Origin: Cyanobacteriota bacterium
GTDB taxonomy: Bacteria > Acidobacteriota > Vicinamibacteria > Vicinamibacterales > UBA2999
NCBI GenBank assembly: GCA_019752015.1
Contig: JAIEMQ010000051.1
Location: 22,509-86,508, forward strand
Direction of reading: 5' to 3'
DNA: 64,000 bases
Both the position numbers and the translations under genes were made by a program. Below are positions 16,592 to 26,778 of this stretch, in pieces. The notes under the pieces were generated by a model. The model was not told the DNA's origin, made no database searches, and saw only the letters and a list, made by a program, of their open reading frames with translations. The stretch's first letter is position 1. Every line of letters starts with the position of its first letter.

Positions 16592-19588
16592 ATGAAGACG
16601 CCGTTTCTGCTGATCGCTATGGCCGCCACCGTCACGGTGGTGACCGCGCAACAAGGTTCGCAGCCGCGCCCGGCGCCTGCGCGGCGTCCCGCCGCTTCCG
16701 CACCAACGGCGACCGTGGACGTGACCGTCCGCGAAGGCACATCGATGTCGGTCGCGATGTCGCCCGACGGCCGCACCATCGCCACCGACATGCAGGGCAG
16801 CATCTGGACGATGCCGGCCGCAGGCGGCGCGATGAAGCGCATCACCGACGTCTTCAACGACGCGCGCCAGCCGATGTGGGCGCCCGATGGCCGCACCATC
16901 GTCTTCTTCGCCTACCGCGACGGCGGCTACGACATCTGGGCGATCAATCCCGACGGATCGAATCAGCGCAAGCTGACGTGGGGCGCGTTCGACGATCGCG
17001 AGCCGATTTTCTCGCACGACGGCACGCGCATCGCCTTCTCGTCCGATCGCGGCAACCCGATGGGCAGCGACTACAACATCTGGACGCTCGAGCTGAAGAC
17101 CGGCGAGCTGAAGCAGATCACCAGGGGCGACAGCGAGGACTTCATGCCGACGTGGTCGCCCGACGACAGCGAGATCGCATACGCCTCGTCCCGCGACAAC
17201 TACGAATCGATCTGGGCGATGAACGTCCGCTCGATGGGCGATCGGCGCGTTCGCAGCGTCAAGGGCGCGCGCCTCGATGCGCCGTCGTGGGGGCCCGGCG
17301 GCCAGCTGCTGTATCACGCCACCGCCAACAATCAGACCCGATACGAAATCGAAGGCAAGCCCGTGACCGGCACCGAGAACGTGTTCGCGTTCCGTGCCTC
17401 GTGGGCCTCGAGCTCCGAATACCTCTACGTCTCGGACGGCAAGATTCGCCGCCGCTCGATCTCCGGACTGCCGATGCAGACGCTGGAGTTCACGGCCACG
17501 ATGCCGGTGATTCATCCGGAGTACACGCATCGCGTCCGTGACTTCACGTCGGCGACGCCGCGCAAGACGCTTGGCATTGTCCGGCCGGTGATCTCGCCGG
17601 ATGGCACGCAGATCGCCTTCGCGGCGGTTGGGGACATCTACGTCATGCCGGTGAACGGCGGAGCGCCGGTCAACGTCACCAAGGACGTTGCGCTCGACAC
17701 CGATCCATCGTGGTCGCCCGACGGCTCGTCGCTCGTTTATTCGTCGGATAAAGACAGCCCGCATCTGCAGCTCTGGGTGCGCGACATGAAGAGCGGCGTC
17801 AGCCGCAAGGTCACCAACATCACGACGCAGCCGCAGGGCGCGTCGTTCTCGCCCGACGGCCGGCGGATTGTCTTTTACAACGTCGACGGCATGTGGCGTG
17901 TCGCCGAAATGTCGATCCTCGATCTCGAGTCCGGCCGCGTCACCAGGATTCACGAATCGCTGCCGCAGCCGGGCACGCCGACGTGGGCGCCGGACGGCCG
18001 CCGCATTGCGCTGGCCGGCATTGCGCCGATGACGGTGCGCTTCCGCGAAGGCACCAACCAGGTGCAGACGATCTCCGCGAGCGGCGGCGACGTGAAGTGG
18101 TACGCGCCGATTCCGCTGCTGTCGATCGATTCGCGCGGCGGCGGCGGGCCGGTCTGGTCGCCCGACGGATCGAAGATGGCGGCGATCTACGAAGGCGTAT
18201 TGTCGGTGTGGCCGGTCGCGGCGACCGGCGAGCCGCAAGGGCCGCCGCGGCGCATCACGTCCGAGAGCGCGCACTCGCCAAGCTGGCAGGGCGACTCGCG
18301 CCACATCCTGTATCAGTCGCTCGATCAGCTGCGCATCATCGACGTCGAGACCGGCGAAACGAAGACGGTGCCGTTCAACATGACGTGGACGCCGGCGATC
18401 CCGAAGACACGCGTGGTCGTGCACGCCGGCAAACTGCTCGACATGAAATCGCCGACGCTGCGATCGAACGTCGACGTGATCGTCACCGGCAACAAGATCA
18501 CGTCCGTCGTGCCGCACGCCGCCGCGAATCATCTCAAGGCCGAAGTCGTCGACGCGTCGAACCTGACGGTGATGCCCGGCCTCACCGAGTTCCATTCGCA
18601 TCTGCAGAAGGATTACGGCGCCGCGCAGGGCCGCGCCTGGTTGTCATTCGGCATCACCACCGTGCGCAGCCCGGGCAACACGCCGTACGAAGCCGTCGAA
18701 GATCGCGAAGCGAACGAAGCAGGCGTTCGTCCGGGTCCGCGCGTCTACGGCACCGGCTACCTGATGGAGTGGCAGCGCGTGTACTACAAGATGGGCATCG
18801 CCATCTCGAACCCGGCCCAGTTCGAAATGGAGCTGCAGCGCGCGAAAGTGCTCGAGCACGATCTGATCAAGAGCTACGTCCGCCTGCCCGATCTGCAGCA
18901 GCGGCGCATGGTGGAATTCGCGCACAGCATCGGCGTGCCGGTCGCGACGCACGAGATCTTCCCGGCGGCCATGGCCGGCGTGGACAACACCGAACACACC
19001 GCGGCGACCAGCCGCCGCGGCTACTCGCCGAAGCAGGCGACATTGCAGACGGCGTATGAAGACGTTGTCCAGTTGTTCGGCAAGAGCCAGCGCATTTTCT
19101 GCCCGATGATCTCGGGCGGCGGTTCGCGCGAGCTGTTTGCCAACGACCCGGCGCTGAAACAGGATCCGCGATTCCAGCTGTATCCGCAGTGGATCCAGCG
19201 CCAGGTGGCGGCGCAGCCCGTGGCATCGCAGGCGGGCGGCGGCGGCGATCCGCGCGGCGGCAGCGGCAAGATGGTCATCGAGATCATGAAAGCGGGCGGC
19301 CTGGTCGTCACCGGCACCGACACGCCGAATGCGATCAATCTCCACGGCGAGCTGATGGCCTACACGATGGCGGGCATGTCGACCTTCGACGCGCTCAAGG
19401 CGGCGACGGTGAATCCCGCGAAGGCGCTGGGCTATGACGGCGGTACCATCGAGCCGGGCAAGCTCGCGGATCTGATCGCCATCGATGGCGATCCGATCGC
19501 CAACATCTCGAGCACCTACAAGGTGAAGAAGGTCGTCGCGAACGGACGCGCTTACGACGTCGCGGAATTGATCGCGCGCAAGCAGTAA
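16592..19588 (+). CDS. secreted TolB-propeller / amidohydrolase fusion protein
   Basis: 998 residues. Signal peptide MKTPFLLIAMAATVTVVTAQ. Residues about 50-600 carry many PD40/TolB-type beta-propeller repeats (MSPDGRTIATDM, WAPDGRTIVFFAYRDGGYDIWAI, WSPDGSSLVYSSDKDSPHLQLW). Residues about 610-998 are an amidohydrolase: VVVHAGKLLDMKSP strand, HSH metal motif (His668, His670), VATHEIFPAA, NTEHT, TGTDTPNAINLHGEL and the closing GYDGGTIEPGKLADLIAIDGDP. The usual carboxylated lysine position was not verified. This architecture, common in acidobacteria and their relatives, is thought to hydrolyse cyclic amides or peptides outside the cytoplasm. Likely co-transcribed with gltX. Confidence 0.88.
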   Translation: MKTPFLLIAMAATVTVVTAQQGSQPRPAPARRPAASAPTATVDVTVREGTSMSVAMSPDGRTIATDMQGSIWTMPAAGGAMKRITDVFNDARQPMWAPDGRTIVFFAYRDGGYDIWAINPDGSNQRKLTWGAFDDREPIFSHDGTRIAFSSDRGNPMGSDYNIWTLELKTGELKQITRGDSEDFMPTWSPDDSEIAYASSRDNYESIWAMNVRSMGDRRVRSVKGARLDAPSWGPGGQLLYHATANNQTRYEIEGKPVTGTENVFAFRASWASSSEYLYVSDGKIRRRSISGLPMQTLEFTATMPVIHPEYTHRVRDFTSATPRKTLGIVRPVISPDGTQIAFAAVGDIYVMPVNGGAPVNVTKDVALDTDPSWSPDGSSLVYSSDKDSPHLQLWVRDMKSGVSRKVTNITTQPQGASFSPDGRRIVFYNVDGMWRVAEMSILDLESGRVTRIHESLPQPGTPTWAPDGRRIALAGIAPMTVRFREGTNQVQTISASGGDVKWYAPIPLLSIDSRGGGGPVWSPDGSKMAAIYEGVLSVWPVAATGEPQGPPRRITSESAHSPSWQGDSRHILYQSLDQLRIIDVETGETKTVPFNMTWTPAIPKTRVVVHAGKLLDMKSPTLRSNVDVIVTGNKITSVVPHAAANHLKAEVVDASNLTVMPGLTEFHSHLQKDYGAAQGRAWLSFGITTVRSPGNTPYEAVEDREANEAGVRPGPRVYGTGYLMEWQRVYYKMGIAISNPAQFEMELQRAKVLEHDLIKSYVRLPDLQQRRMVEFAHSIGVPVATHEIFPAAMAGVDNTEHTAATSRRGYSPKQATLQTAYEDVVQLFGKSQRIFCPMISGGGSRELFANDPALKQDPRFQLYPQWIQRQVAAQPVASQAGGGGDPRGGSGKMVIEIMKAGGLVVTGTDTPNAINLHGELMAYTMAGMSTFDALKAATVNPAKALGYDGGTIEPGKLADLIAIDGDPIANISSTYKVKKVVANGRAYDVAELIARKQ

Positions 19589-19607
19589 CCGCAGGTACAG
19601 TGGGAGA

Positions 19608-20732
19608 GTGGCGGCGGCGAGCGCGTTTGAATTCGGTCTCGATACTTTCGGCGACGTAACCCGGGACGCGTCCGGCGCGCCGAAGCCGCAGGCGCAAGTC
19701 CTGCGCGACGTGGTGGACGAGGCGGTGCTGGCCGAGCAGGTGGGCCTCGACTGCTTCGGTGTCGGCGAGCACCACCGCCCCGACTTCGCAATTTCGGCGC
19801 CCGAGGTGATGCTCGCGGCGATCGCCTCTCGCACGTCACGCATGTGGCTCGGCTCGGCGGTGACCGTGCTCAGCACCGACGATCCGGTCCGCGTCTTCCA
19901 GCGCTTTTCCACGCTCAACGCGATTTCGAACGGCCGTGCCGAAGTGATTCTCGGCCGCGGCTCGTTCACCGAGTCGTACCCGCTGTTTGGATACGACATG
20001 GCGAACTACGAGCGGCTGTTCGAAGAGAAGCTCGAGATGTTCGCCGGCCTGCTGAAAGGTGAGCCGCTCACGTGGAACGGATCGACGCGCTCGGCGGTGA
20101 AGAATCAACTGGTGTATCCGCCGATCGAGCAGGGCACGCTGCGCACGTGGGTCGGCGTCGGCGGCAGTCCCGAATCAGTAATCCGCGCGGCGCGCTACGG
20201 CCTGCCGCTCACGCTCGCGATCATCGGCGGCAACCCGGTCCGATTCCGGCCCTACGTCGATCTGTATAACGAGGCGCTCGGCAAATCCGGTTTCGAGGCG
20301 CGCCCCATCGCGGTGCATTCGCCGGGCCACGTCGCGCCGACGGATCAACAAGCGAAGGACGATCTCTGGCCGCACTACGAAAAGATGATGAACCGCATCG
20401 GCGGCGAGCGCGGCTGGCCGCCGGCGTCGCGCGATCACTTCGAGCACGAGGCCGGCCCGAACGGCGCGTTGTGCGTCGGCTCGCCGGCGACCGTCGCCGC
20501 CAAGATCATCAAGACCGTGCGCACGCTTGGCTTGTCGCGCTTCGATTTGAAATACAGTAGCGGCACACTCGGACACGACAAGATGATGGCCAGCATCGCG
20601 CTGATCGGCAGAGAAGTCGCCCCCGCGGTCCGTGAGTCTGTGGCACCCAGGCACCCAGGCACTCAGGCACCCAGGCACCCAGGCACTCAGGCACCCAGGC
20701 ACCCAGGCACCCAGGCACCCAGGCACCCGTGA
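19608..20732 (+). CDS. luciferase-like (F420/FMN-dependent) monooxygenase with repeat-encoded C-terminal tail
   Basis: 374 residues from GTG 19608. The TIM-barrel LLM-family pattern is clear: FEFGLDTFGDVTRD, EQVGLDCFGVGEHHRPDF, RTSRMWLGSAVTVLSTDDPVR, FSTLNAISNGRAEVILGRGSF, and GVGGSPESVIRAARYGLPL. Such enzymes use reduced flavin or F420 for oxidations; the substrate is unknown. The real domain ends near MMASIALIGREVAPAVRES; the following roughly 35 residues repeat the octapeptide APRHPGTQ and are encoded by a tandem 8-bp GGCACCCA repeat. The TGA stop overlaps the GTG start of rlmB by 4 bases. Confidence 0.85.
   Translation: MAAASAFEFGLDTFGDVTRDASGAPKPQAQVLRDVVDEAVLAEQVGLDCFGVGEHHRPDFAISAPEVMLAAIASRTSRMWLGSAVTVLSTDDPVRVFQRFSTLNAISNGRAEVILGRGSFTESYPLFGYDMANYERLFEEKLEMFAGLLKGEPLTWNGSTRSAVKNQLVYPPIEQGTLRTWVGVGGSPESVIRAARYGLPLTLAIIGGNPVRFRPYVDLYNEALGKSGFEARPIAVHSPGHVAPTDQQAKDDLWPHYEKMMNRIGGERGWPPASRDHFEHEAGPNGALCVGSPATVAAKIIKTVRTLGLSRFDLKYSSGTLGHDKMMASIALIGREVAPAVRESVAPRHPGTQAPRHPGTQAPRHPGTQAPRHP
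20642..20729. repeat. tandem 8-bp repeat (GGCACCCA), 11 units
   Basis: Eleven head-to-tail 8-bp units fill 20642-20729: eight GGCACCCA, two GGCACTCA at every third place early in the array, and a final GGCACCCG. Three units equal 24 bases, or eight codons, so the array is translated in frame as repeating APRHPGTQ at the end of the monooxygenase. The last base of the final unit is the first base of the rlmB GTG start codon. Confidence 0.95.
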
Positions 20733-21466
20733 TCATCTACGGCATCAATCCGGTGCTCGAGGCGATCAAGGCCGGGCGCGTCAGGGAGATCCGCGTCGCC
20801 CAGCGCGCCGACGATCGCCTGCAGAAGCTGCTCGAGGAAGCCGCGAAGCACACCGTGCGCGTGCGATTCGTGACGCGCGACGAGCTCGATCACGATTCGA
20901 AACGCGGCGTGCACCAGGGCGTCGTCGCCGAAGTCGAGCGCCGCACCGAGGCGACGCTCGAAGACCTCGCGCGATCCGGCAACGGCCCGCCCCTGATCGT
21001 CGTCCTCGACGAGGTCGAAGATCCCCAGAACGTCGGCGCCATCCTGCGGAGCGTTGATGCCTGCGGCGGATCCGGTGTCGTCCGGCAGACGCGCCGGGCC
21101 GCCCCTCTTGATGGCGCCGCCGCCAAGGCGTCGGCCGGGGCGGTCAATTACGTGGCGGTCGCCGACGTGGTCAACATTGCCCGGTCCCTCGACGAGTTGA
21201 AGAAGGCCGGCGTCTGGACGGTGGGCCTCGACGCGGGCGCCAAAATGGCCTACTATGAATGGGATCTCACCCTTCCAACAGCCATCGTTGTAGGAGCTGA
21301 AGGTCACGGGCTGCGCAGGCTCGTGCGGGAACGGTGCGACCAGGTGGTCGGTATTCCAATGCTTGGCCACGTGGGAAGCCTCAATGTTTCGGTCGCGACC
21401 GCCGTCGTCTTGTATGAGGCGATAAGGCAACGCGGGGGCCGAAGCCGTGGGAGAAAGCCGGAATAA
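20729..21466 (+). CDS. rlmB: 23S rRNA 2'-O-ribose methyltransferase, TrmH/RlmB family
   Basis: 245 residues from GTG 20729. The N-terminal substrate-binding domain starts VIIYGINPVLEAIKAGRVREI. The SPOUT (knotted) methyltransferase motifs follow: LDEVEDPQNVGAILRS (motif 1), [18 protein letters not shown] (motif 2) and IPMLGHVGSLNVSVATAVVLYE (motif 3). RlmB methylates G2251 in the P-loop of 23S rRNA using SAM. The start overlaps the monooxygenase stop (GTGA), and the first codon lies at the end of the 8-bp tandem repeat, so its native translation initiation region may have been replaced by repeat DNA. Confidence 0.9.
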   Translation: MIIYGINPVLEAIKAGRVREIRVAQRADDRLQKLLEEAAKHTVRVRFVTRDELDHDSKRGVHQGVVAEVERRTEATLEDLARSGNGPPLIVVLDEVEDPQNVGAILRSVDACGGSGVVRQTRRAAPLDGAAAKASAGAVNYVAVADVVNIARSLDELKKAGVWTVGLDAGAKMAYYEWDLTLPTAIVVGAEGHGLRRLVRERCDQVVGIPMLGHVGSLNVSVATAVVLYEAIRQRGGRSRGRKPE

Positions 21467-21516
21467 GCCGGATTTCGCTAATACCACGGAAGAGATAGGA
21501 GTTGTGTCCCTGCTGT

Positions 21517-21546
21517 TTGTATTTCTGGCACGGTAAGTGCTAGAAT
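21517..21546 (+). promoter_or_regulatory. extended -10 promoter for the tRNA-tuf operon
   Basis: TAGAAT at 21541-21546 is preceded by TG at the extended -10 position (TGCTAGAAT). A weak -35 (TTGTAT, 21517-21522) lies 18 bases upstream. Transcription would begin near 21553, about 9 bases before the first tRNA. Position, the conserved extended -10 and the absence of any gene in 21467-21561 support it. Confidence 0.6.
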
Positions 21547-21561
21547 TCTCGTTTTGCTTAG

Positions 21562-21638
21562 GCTGGCGTAGCTCAGCCCGGTAGAGCAGCTGATTTGTAA
21601 TCAGCCGGTCGGGGGTTCAAATCCCTTCGCCAGCTCCA
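21562..21638 (+). tRNA. tRNA-Thr (anticodon TGT)
   Basis: Acceptor arms GCTGGCG and CGCCAGC pair, the anticodon stem GCTGA/TCAGC closes the loop TTTGTAA giving anticodon TGT, and the T-loop GGTTCAAATCC is standard. The discriminator is T and CCA is encoded (21636-21638). First tRNA of the tuf operon. Confidence 0.95.
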
Positions 21639-21706
21639 ATTCCTGGGCCGATGACCGCGCCGCGAAGCAAAGCAGCGGGGAAGCACAAGGTATCCATAAA
21701 CAATTC

Positions 21707-21793
21707 GGGGAGGTGGCGGAGCGGTCAATCGCAACAGACTGTAAATCTGTCGCCCCAGTGGCTACCAAGGTTCGAATCCTTGCCTCCCCACCA
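21707..21793 (+). tRNA. tRNA-Tyr (anticodon GTA)
   Basis: Acceptor GGGGAGG pairs with CCTCCCC. The anticodon stem ACAGA/TCTGT encloses CTGTAAA, giving GTA. A long variable arm, as expected for bacterial tRNA-Tyr, precedes GGTTCGAATCC. CCA is encoded at 21791-21793, and its last A is also the first base of a REP-like hairpin. Confidence 0.95.
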
Positions 21794-21842
21794 GCCTTCG
21801 CCGCCTTCGGCGGCTACGGCTAGGCAGGCTCGGAAGCCTGCC
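21793..21842. repeat. REP-like hairpin (GCTAC/TTCGC type) plus adjacent hairpin after tRNA-Tyr
   Basis: 21793-21821 reads AGCC-TTCGC-(CGCCTTCGGCG)-GCTAC-GGCT, which on the minus strand is arm-GTAGC-N-GCGAA-arm', the window's recurring element. A second perfect hairpin, GGCAGGCT-CGGA-AGCCTGCC, follows at 21823-21842. The remaining spacer up to the next tRNA (21843-21936) holds many CGAAG words and no gene. The hairpins may assist processing between the tRNAs or are simply mobile repeats. Confidence 0.7.
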
Positions 21843-21936
21843 ACGACGAAGCAACGAAGTTGCGAAGTCGGGCGAAGGCGGACCGAAGTCGAGACGGTTT
21901 TGCGGAGCGAGATAGGCGAAGTTAGCGAGGCCGGAG

Positions 21937-22011
21937 GCGGGAGTAACTCAGTGGTAGAGTCACAGCCTTCCAAGCTGTTGGTCGCGGGTTCGATCCCCGT
22001 CTCCCGCTCCA
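21937..22011 (+). tRNA. tRNA-Gly (anticodon TCC)
   Basis: Acceptor GCGGGAG pairs with CTCCCGC. The anticodon stem ACAGC/GCTGT encloses CTTCCAA, giving TCC. T-loop GGTTCGATCC and an encoded CCA (22009-22011) complete a normal tRNA. Confidence 0.95.
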
Positions 22012-22016
22012 CGTTC

Positions 22017-22053
22017 AGCCTGCCTCGCCGAAGCTCCGAAGGAGCGTAGGCGG

Positions 22054-22056
<3 letters not shown>
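22017..22056. repeat. REP-like inverted repeat between tRNA-Gly and tRNA-Thr(GGT)
   Basis: The imperfect inverted repeat has arms AGCCTGCC and GCGGGCT, an inner perfect hairpin GCTCC-GAA-GGAGC and the side words TCGCCGAA and GTAG. It resembles the REP-like family but with longer, diverged side words. Its right arm runs three bases into the acceptor stem of the following tRNA-Thr. Confidence 0.55.
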
Positions 22057-22129
<73 letters not shown>

Positions 22130-22209
22130 GTTTTGAGTAAGGCGAAGTCAACAACAACCGACGTCGGCAAGGGGCCGATTGTCGTTTTCGAAGTGAGCGA
22201 AGGCGAGTC

Positions 22210-23409
<1,200 letters not shown>

Positions 23410-23414
23410 GCGCC

Positions 23415-23564
23415 ATGAGAGACATCATCCAGCTGGCGTGCGGCGAATGTAAGCGCCGCAACTACAGCACGACGAAGAACAAGAAGAAGACGACGGAACG
23501 GATCGAGATGAAGAAATTCTGTCCGTTCTGCCGGAAGCACCAGCCGCACAAGGAGCAGAAGTAG
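23415..23564 (+). CDS. rpmG: ribosomal protein bL33
   Basis: A 49-residue protein starting with ATG 5 bases after tuf: [19 protein letters not shown], then [14 protein letters not shown] at the end. Two CxxC pairs (Cys9/Cys12 and Cys36/Cys39) make it the zinc-ribbon form of L33. It binds 23S rRNA near the E site of the large subunit. The place between tuf and tRNA-Trp/secE is the classical one. Confidence 0.95.
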   Translation: MRDIIQLACGECKRRNYSTTKNKKKTTERIEMKKFCPFCRKHQPHKEQK

Positions 23565-23598
23565 CCCGCGCGGATGCGCGGCCGGCAATGGAGCGCGT

Positions 23599-23674
23599 AG
23601 GCCAGTAGCTCAATTGGCAGAGCACCGGTCTCCAAAACCGGGGGTTGGGGGTTCGATTCCCTCCTGGCCTGCCA
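23599..23674 (+). tRNA. tRNA-Trp (anticodon CCA)
   Basis: Acceptor AGGCCAG pairs with CTGGCCT. The anticodon stem CCGGT/ACCGG encloses CTCCAAA, giving CCA. The T-loop GGTTCGATTCC is standard and CCA is encoded at 23672-23674. Its discriminator and CCA form the first arm of a REP-like hairpin. Confidence 0.95.
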
Positions 23675-23765
23675 CCCTTCGCTCGACGAAAGCGAAGCGA
23701 GCTACGGGTGGCGAGCCAATTTGTGCGAAGGGTGGCCCACCGTAGCGCGAAGCGCGAAGGTGGGC
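23671..23765. repeat. two REP-like hairpins between tRNA-Trp and secE
   Basis: Hairpin one, 23671-23712: GCCACCC-TTCGC-(18 bases)-GCTAC-GGGTGGC, the minus-strand form of the family. Hairpin two, 23735-23765: GCCCACC-GTAGC-GCGAAGC-GCGAA-GGTGGGC, the plus-strand form. The first GCCA of hairpin one is the 3' end of tRNA-Trp. Together they fill nearly all of the gap before secE. Confidence 0.8.
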
Positions 23766-23781
23766 TGATGAAAGATTTGAG

Positions 23782-24036
23782 ATGAGCACCGAAACGATCG
23801 AACAATCCGGCGAGCGGGCGCGCGGGCCGCTGGGCTGGTGGCAGCGCACGGGCGAATTCCTGACGGAAGTTCGCAACGAGATGAAGCGCGTCACCTGGCC
23901 CTCGCAGCGCGAGGTCTATGCGACCACCATCGTGGTGATTCTCACCTCGGTGTTCTTCGGCCTGTACCTCTTCGCCGTGGACCTGGCGCTGAACAACGCC
24001 GTGCAGTGGGTGCTGACTCGCCTGGGAGCGGCGTAA
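23782..24036 (+). CDS. secE: preprotein translocase subunit SecE
   Basis: 84 residues with one transmembrane helix ([26 protein letters not shown] region) preceded by the conserved amphipathic segment [21 protein letters not shown]. SecE clamps SecY in the SecYEG channel of the inner membrane. The stop TAA overlaps the nusG ATG (TAATG), so the two are translationally coupled. Confidence 0.95.
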   Translation: MSTETIEQSGERARGPLGWWQRTGEFLTEVRNEMKRVTWPSQREVYATTIVVILTSVFFGLYLFAVDLALNNAVQWVLTRLGAA

Positions 24037-24578
24037 TGACAGACGTCGCCACCAAGAACTGGTACATCGTCCACACCTATTCCGGCTTCGAGAAGAAGGT
24101 GGCGGAGTCGCTCGCGGAGCGCAAGACCGCGTATGGCCTGGCCGACGAGATCGGCGAGATTCTGATTCCGACCGAGGACGTGGTCGAGATGCGCGGCGGC
24201 CGCAAGGTCGTGTCGTCGAAGCGCTTCTTCCCGGGCTACATCCTCGTCGAGATGAACATGACCGACAACGCGTGGCACGTCGTCAAGAACACGCCGAAGG
24301 TCACGGGCTTCGTCGGCGCCGGCGCCAAGCCGACGCCGCTCAGCAAGGAAGAAGTCGAGCAGATTCTCGAGCAGGTCAAGACCGCCGCCGAGAAGCCGAA
24401 GCCGAAGTACACGTTCGACAAGGGCGACACGGTGCGCATCAACGAAGGACCGTTCACCGGCTTCAACGGCACCGTTGACGAAGTGAACATGGAAAAGAAC
24501 ACCTTGAAGGTGATGGTGACGATCTTCGGCCGCGCCACACCGGTGGAACTGGATTTCCTGCAGGTAGAGAAGCAGTAG
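24036..24578 (+). CDS. nusG: transcription termination/antitermination factor NusG
   Basis: 180 residues from the ATG that overlaps the secE stop. NGN domain: [55 protein letters not shown] domain: [23 protein letters not shown]. NusG binds RNA polymerase, suppresses pausing, and links it to Rho or the ribosome. A longer frame upstream runs through secE and is not used. Confidence 0.96.
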   Translation: MTDVATKNWYIVHTYSGFEKKVAESLAERKTAYGLADEIGEILIPTEDVVEMRGGRKVVSSKRFFPGYILVEMNMTDNAWHVVKNTPKVTGFVGAGAKPTPLSKEEVEQILEQVKTAAEKPKPKYTFDKGDTVRINEGPFTGFNGTVDEVNMEKNTLKVMVTIFGRATPVELDFLQVEKQ

Positions 24579-24609
24579 GAGGGCGGTGCTTTAGCGCCGC
24601 CAATTAAGA

Positions 24610-25035
24610 ATGGCTAAAAAAGTTCAGGCAATGGTGAAGCTCCAGATTCCCGCCGGCAAGGCCACGCCGGCGCCGCCGGTCGGCACCGCGCTCGGTCCGC
24701 ACGGCGTCAACATCATGGACTTCGTCAAGGCCTTCAACGCCAAGACGGCGAAAGACGACGGCCTGATCATCCCGGCGGTCGTGACGATTTATTCGGATCG
24801 GTCCTACACCTTCATCACCAAGACGCCGCCCGCGTCGGTGCTGCTGAAGAAGGCCGCCAACATCGCGGTCGGGTCGGCCGTGCCGAACAAAAACAAGGTC
24901 GGCTCGGTGACGAAGAAGCAGGTCGAGGAGATCGCCAGGGCGAAGATGCCGGATCTGAATTGCGATTCGCTCGAGTCCGCGGTCAGGACCGTGGCAGGAA
25001 CGGCCCGCTCAATGGGCCTTGATGTGGTTGGTTAA
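24610..25035 (+). CDS. rplK: ribosomal protein uL11
   Basis: 141 residues, the usual length. [27 protein letters not shown] at the start and the C-terminal rRNA-binding [12 protein letters not shown] are diagnostic. L11 forms the GTPase-associated centre with 23S rRNA helices 43-44. The short gap after nusG shows no terminator. Confidence 0.97.
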   Translation: MAKKVQAMVKLQIPAGKATPAPPVGTALGPHGVNIMDFVKAFNAKTAKDDGLIIPAVVTIYSDRSYTFITKTPPASVLLKKAANIAVGSAVPNKNKVGSVTKKQVEEIARAKMPDLNCDSLESAVRTVAGTARSMGLDVVG

Positions 25036-25039
25036 GGCC

Positions 25040-25750
25040 ATGAGAACACACGGGAAAAAATATACGGCGGCGAAGACACAGGTCGAGAACAAGCCTTATG
25101 CGCTCGCCGACGCGCTGCCGCTGGTGCAGAAGATCAAGTTCGCGAAGTTCGACGAGACCGTCGCCCTGTCGATTCGCCTCGGCGTCGATCCCAAGCACGC
25201 CGACCAGATGGTCCGCGGCACCGTCGTCCTCCCGCACGGCCTCGGCAAGTCGAAGAAGGTGCTGGTGATTGCCGGCCCCGACAAGCAGAAGGAAGCGGAA
25301 GAGGCCGGCGCCGATCACGTCGGCGGCGAGGAGCTGGTCGAGAAGATCAACGGCGGCTGGCAGGACTTCGATGCCGTCGTCGCGACCCCGGACATGATGC
25401 GCGCCGTCGGCAAGCTCGGTAAGGTGCTCGGCCCGCGCGGCCTGATGCCGAATCCGAAGACCGGCACGGTGACGCCGAACGTCAAGCAGGCGGTCACGGA
25501 AATCAAGGCCGGCAAGGTGGAGTTCCGCGTCGACAAGACCGGCATCGTGCACGCGCCGGTCGGCAAGACGTCGTTCCCGCAGCAGAACCTGATCGACAAC
25601 GCCGCGGCGCTGATCGACAGCATCGTGCGCGCCAAGCCGGCGGCGGCGAAGGGCAAGTATTTGAAGAGCATCACGGTCTCGTCGACGATGGGGCCCGGCG
25701 TGAAGATCGATGAGACCCACGTCGAAGCGGCGCACGCGAAGGCGAAATAA
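25040..25750 (+). CDS. rplA: ribosomal protein uL1
   Basis: 236 residues from ATG 25040 ([16 protein letters not shown]). An in-frame ATG 21 bases upstream lies within rplK and is rejected. [35 protein letters not shown] and [10 protein letters not shown] are diagnostic. L1 forms the mobile stalk at the E site and, in many bacteria, represses translation of the rplK-rplA message. The gene begins 4 bases after rplK. Confidence 0.97.
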   Translation: MRTHGKKYTAAKTQVENKPYALADALPLVQKIKFAKFDETVALSIRLGVDPKHADQMVRGTVVLPHGLGKSKKVLVIAGPDKQKEAEEAGADHVGGEELVEKINGGWQDFDAVVATPDMMRAVGKLGKVLGPRGLMPNPKTGTVTPNVKQAVTEIKAGKVEFRVDKTGIVHAPVGKTSFPQQNLIDNAAALIDSIVRAKPAAAKGKYLKSITVSSTMGPGVKIDETHVEAAHAKAK

Positions 25751-25752
25751 TT

Positions 25753-26274
25753 ATGGCTGTTACCAGAGCGGAAAAAACCACCGAGCTCGAATCGCTCGAA
25801 GGCGCCTTCAAGGGCCACGACGTTGCGATTCTGATCGATTACAAGGGCATCAACGTGCCGCAGGTGACGCAGCTCCGCACCGAGCTGCGCAAGGCCAAGG
25901 CGAGCTACAAGGTCGTCAAGAATTCGCTGGCCAGGCGCGCGCTGAAGGGCACGCAGTTCGAGTCGCTGTCCGCGCACTTCGAAGGGATGACCGCGGTCGC
26001 CTACACCAAGGAAGACCCGGTCCAGCTCGCGAAGACGCTGACCGCGTTCATGAAGAATGCGCCGACGCTGCAGATCAAGGCGGCGGTCGTGCAGGGCCAG
26101 GCCATCAAGGGCGCCGAAGTCGCGGCGCTGGCGACGATGCCGGGCAAGCCGGAGCTTTACGCGAAGCTGCTCTTCCTCCTCCAGGCGCCGATGGTCAACC
26201 TGGTGACGGTGCTGAACGCGCTGCCGCGGGACCTGATGAGCGTCCTGGTGCAGGCGGAAAAGAAGCGCGCGTAA
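25753..26274 (+). CDS. rplJ: ribosomal protein uL10
   Basis: 173 residues. [46 protein letters not shown] and the C-terminal helix that binds L7/L12 dimers ([13 protein letters not shown]) identify it. It starts 2 bases after rplA, so there is no room for the separate L10 leader known from E. coli. L10 anchors the L7/L12 stalk and may regulate its own operon. Confidence 0.97.
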   Translation: MAVTRAEKTTELESLEGAFKGHDVAILIDYKGINVPQVTQLRTELRKAKASYKVVKNSLARRALKGTQFESLSAHFEGMTAVAYTKEDPVQLAKTLTAFMKNAPTLQIKAAVVQGQAIKGAEVAALATMPGKPELYAKLLFLLQAPMVNLVTVLNALPRDLMSVLVQAEKKRA

Positions 26275-26318
26275 CACGAATTGATTACGACAGGGTTTTT
26301 TACTAAGGGAGCGATGAA

Positions 26319-26714
26319 ATGGCCGAAGTGAATCAGCAGCAGGTGATCGATTACATCAAGGGCATCAGCGTGATGGAACTGTCCGCGCTCGTCAAGGCCC
26401 TCGAGTCCGAGCTCGGCGTGTCCGCCGCGGCCGCGATGCCGATGGCGATGCCGATGGGCGGCGGAGCGGCGGCTGGCGGCGCCGCAGCGCCGGCGGAAGA
26501 GCAGACCGAATTCACCGTGACCCTCACCGACGTCGGCGGCAACAAGATCAACGTGATCAAGGTCGTCCGCGAAGTCACCAGCCTCGGCCTCAAGGAAGCC
26601 AAGGATCTCGTCGAAGGCGCGCCCAAGCCGATCAAGGAAGGCGTCACCAAGGACGAGGCCGCGAGCATCAAGAAGAAGTTCGAGGACGCCGGCGCGAAGG
26701 TCGAAGTCAAGTAA
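26319..26714 (+). CDS. rplL: ribosomal protein bL12 (L7/L12)
   Basis: 131 residues. The N-terminal dimerisation helix region is followed by an Ala/Met/Gly-rich hinge ([19 protein letters not shown]) and the C-terminal domain [37 protein letters not shown]. It forms the flexible stalk that recruits translational GTPases. A good AAGGGAG ribosome-binding site lies before the ATG. CACAGATT-type repeats follow directly after the stop. Confidence 0.97.
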   Translation: MAEVNQQQVIDYIKGISVMELSALVKALESELGVSAAAAMPMAMPMGGGAAAGGAAAPAEEQTEFTVTLTDVGGNKINVIKVVREVTSLGLKEAKDLVEGAPKPIKEGVTKDEAASIKKKFEDAGAKVEVK

Positions 26715-26778
26715 GCCACAGATTAGACACAGATTAGGCACAGATTGAACGTCTGCGCCTGGTCCGATCCGTGGTTGC

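Noticed and set aside
20175..20726. Minus-strand frame with GCLGAWVP repeats
   Set aside because: It is the reverse reading of the 8-bp repeat and of the monooxygenase gene.
22130..22209. Riboswitch or structured leader before tuf
   Set aside because: The 80-base gap shows no convincing conserved fold or terminator; it is probably just the spacer between the tRNA and tuf.
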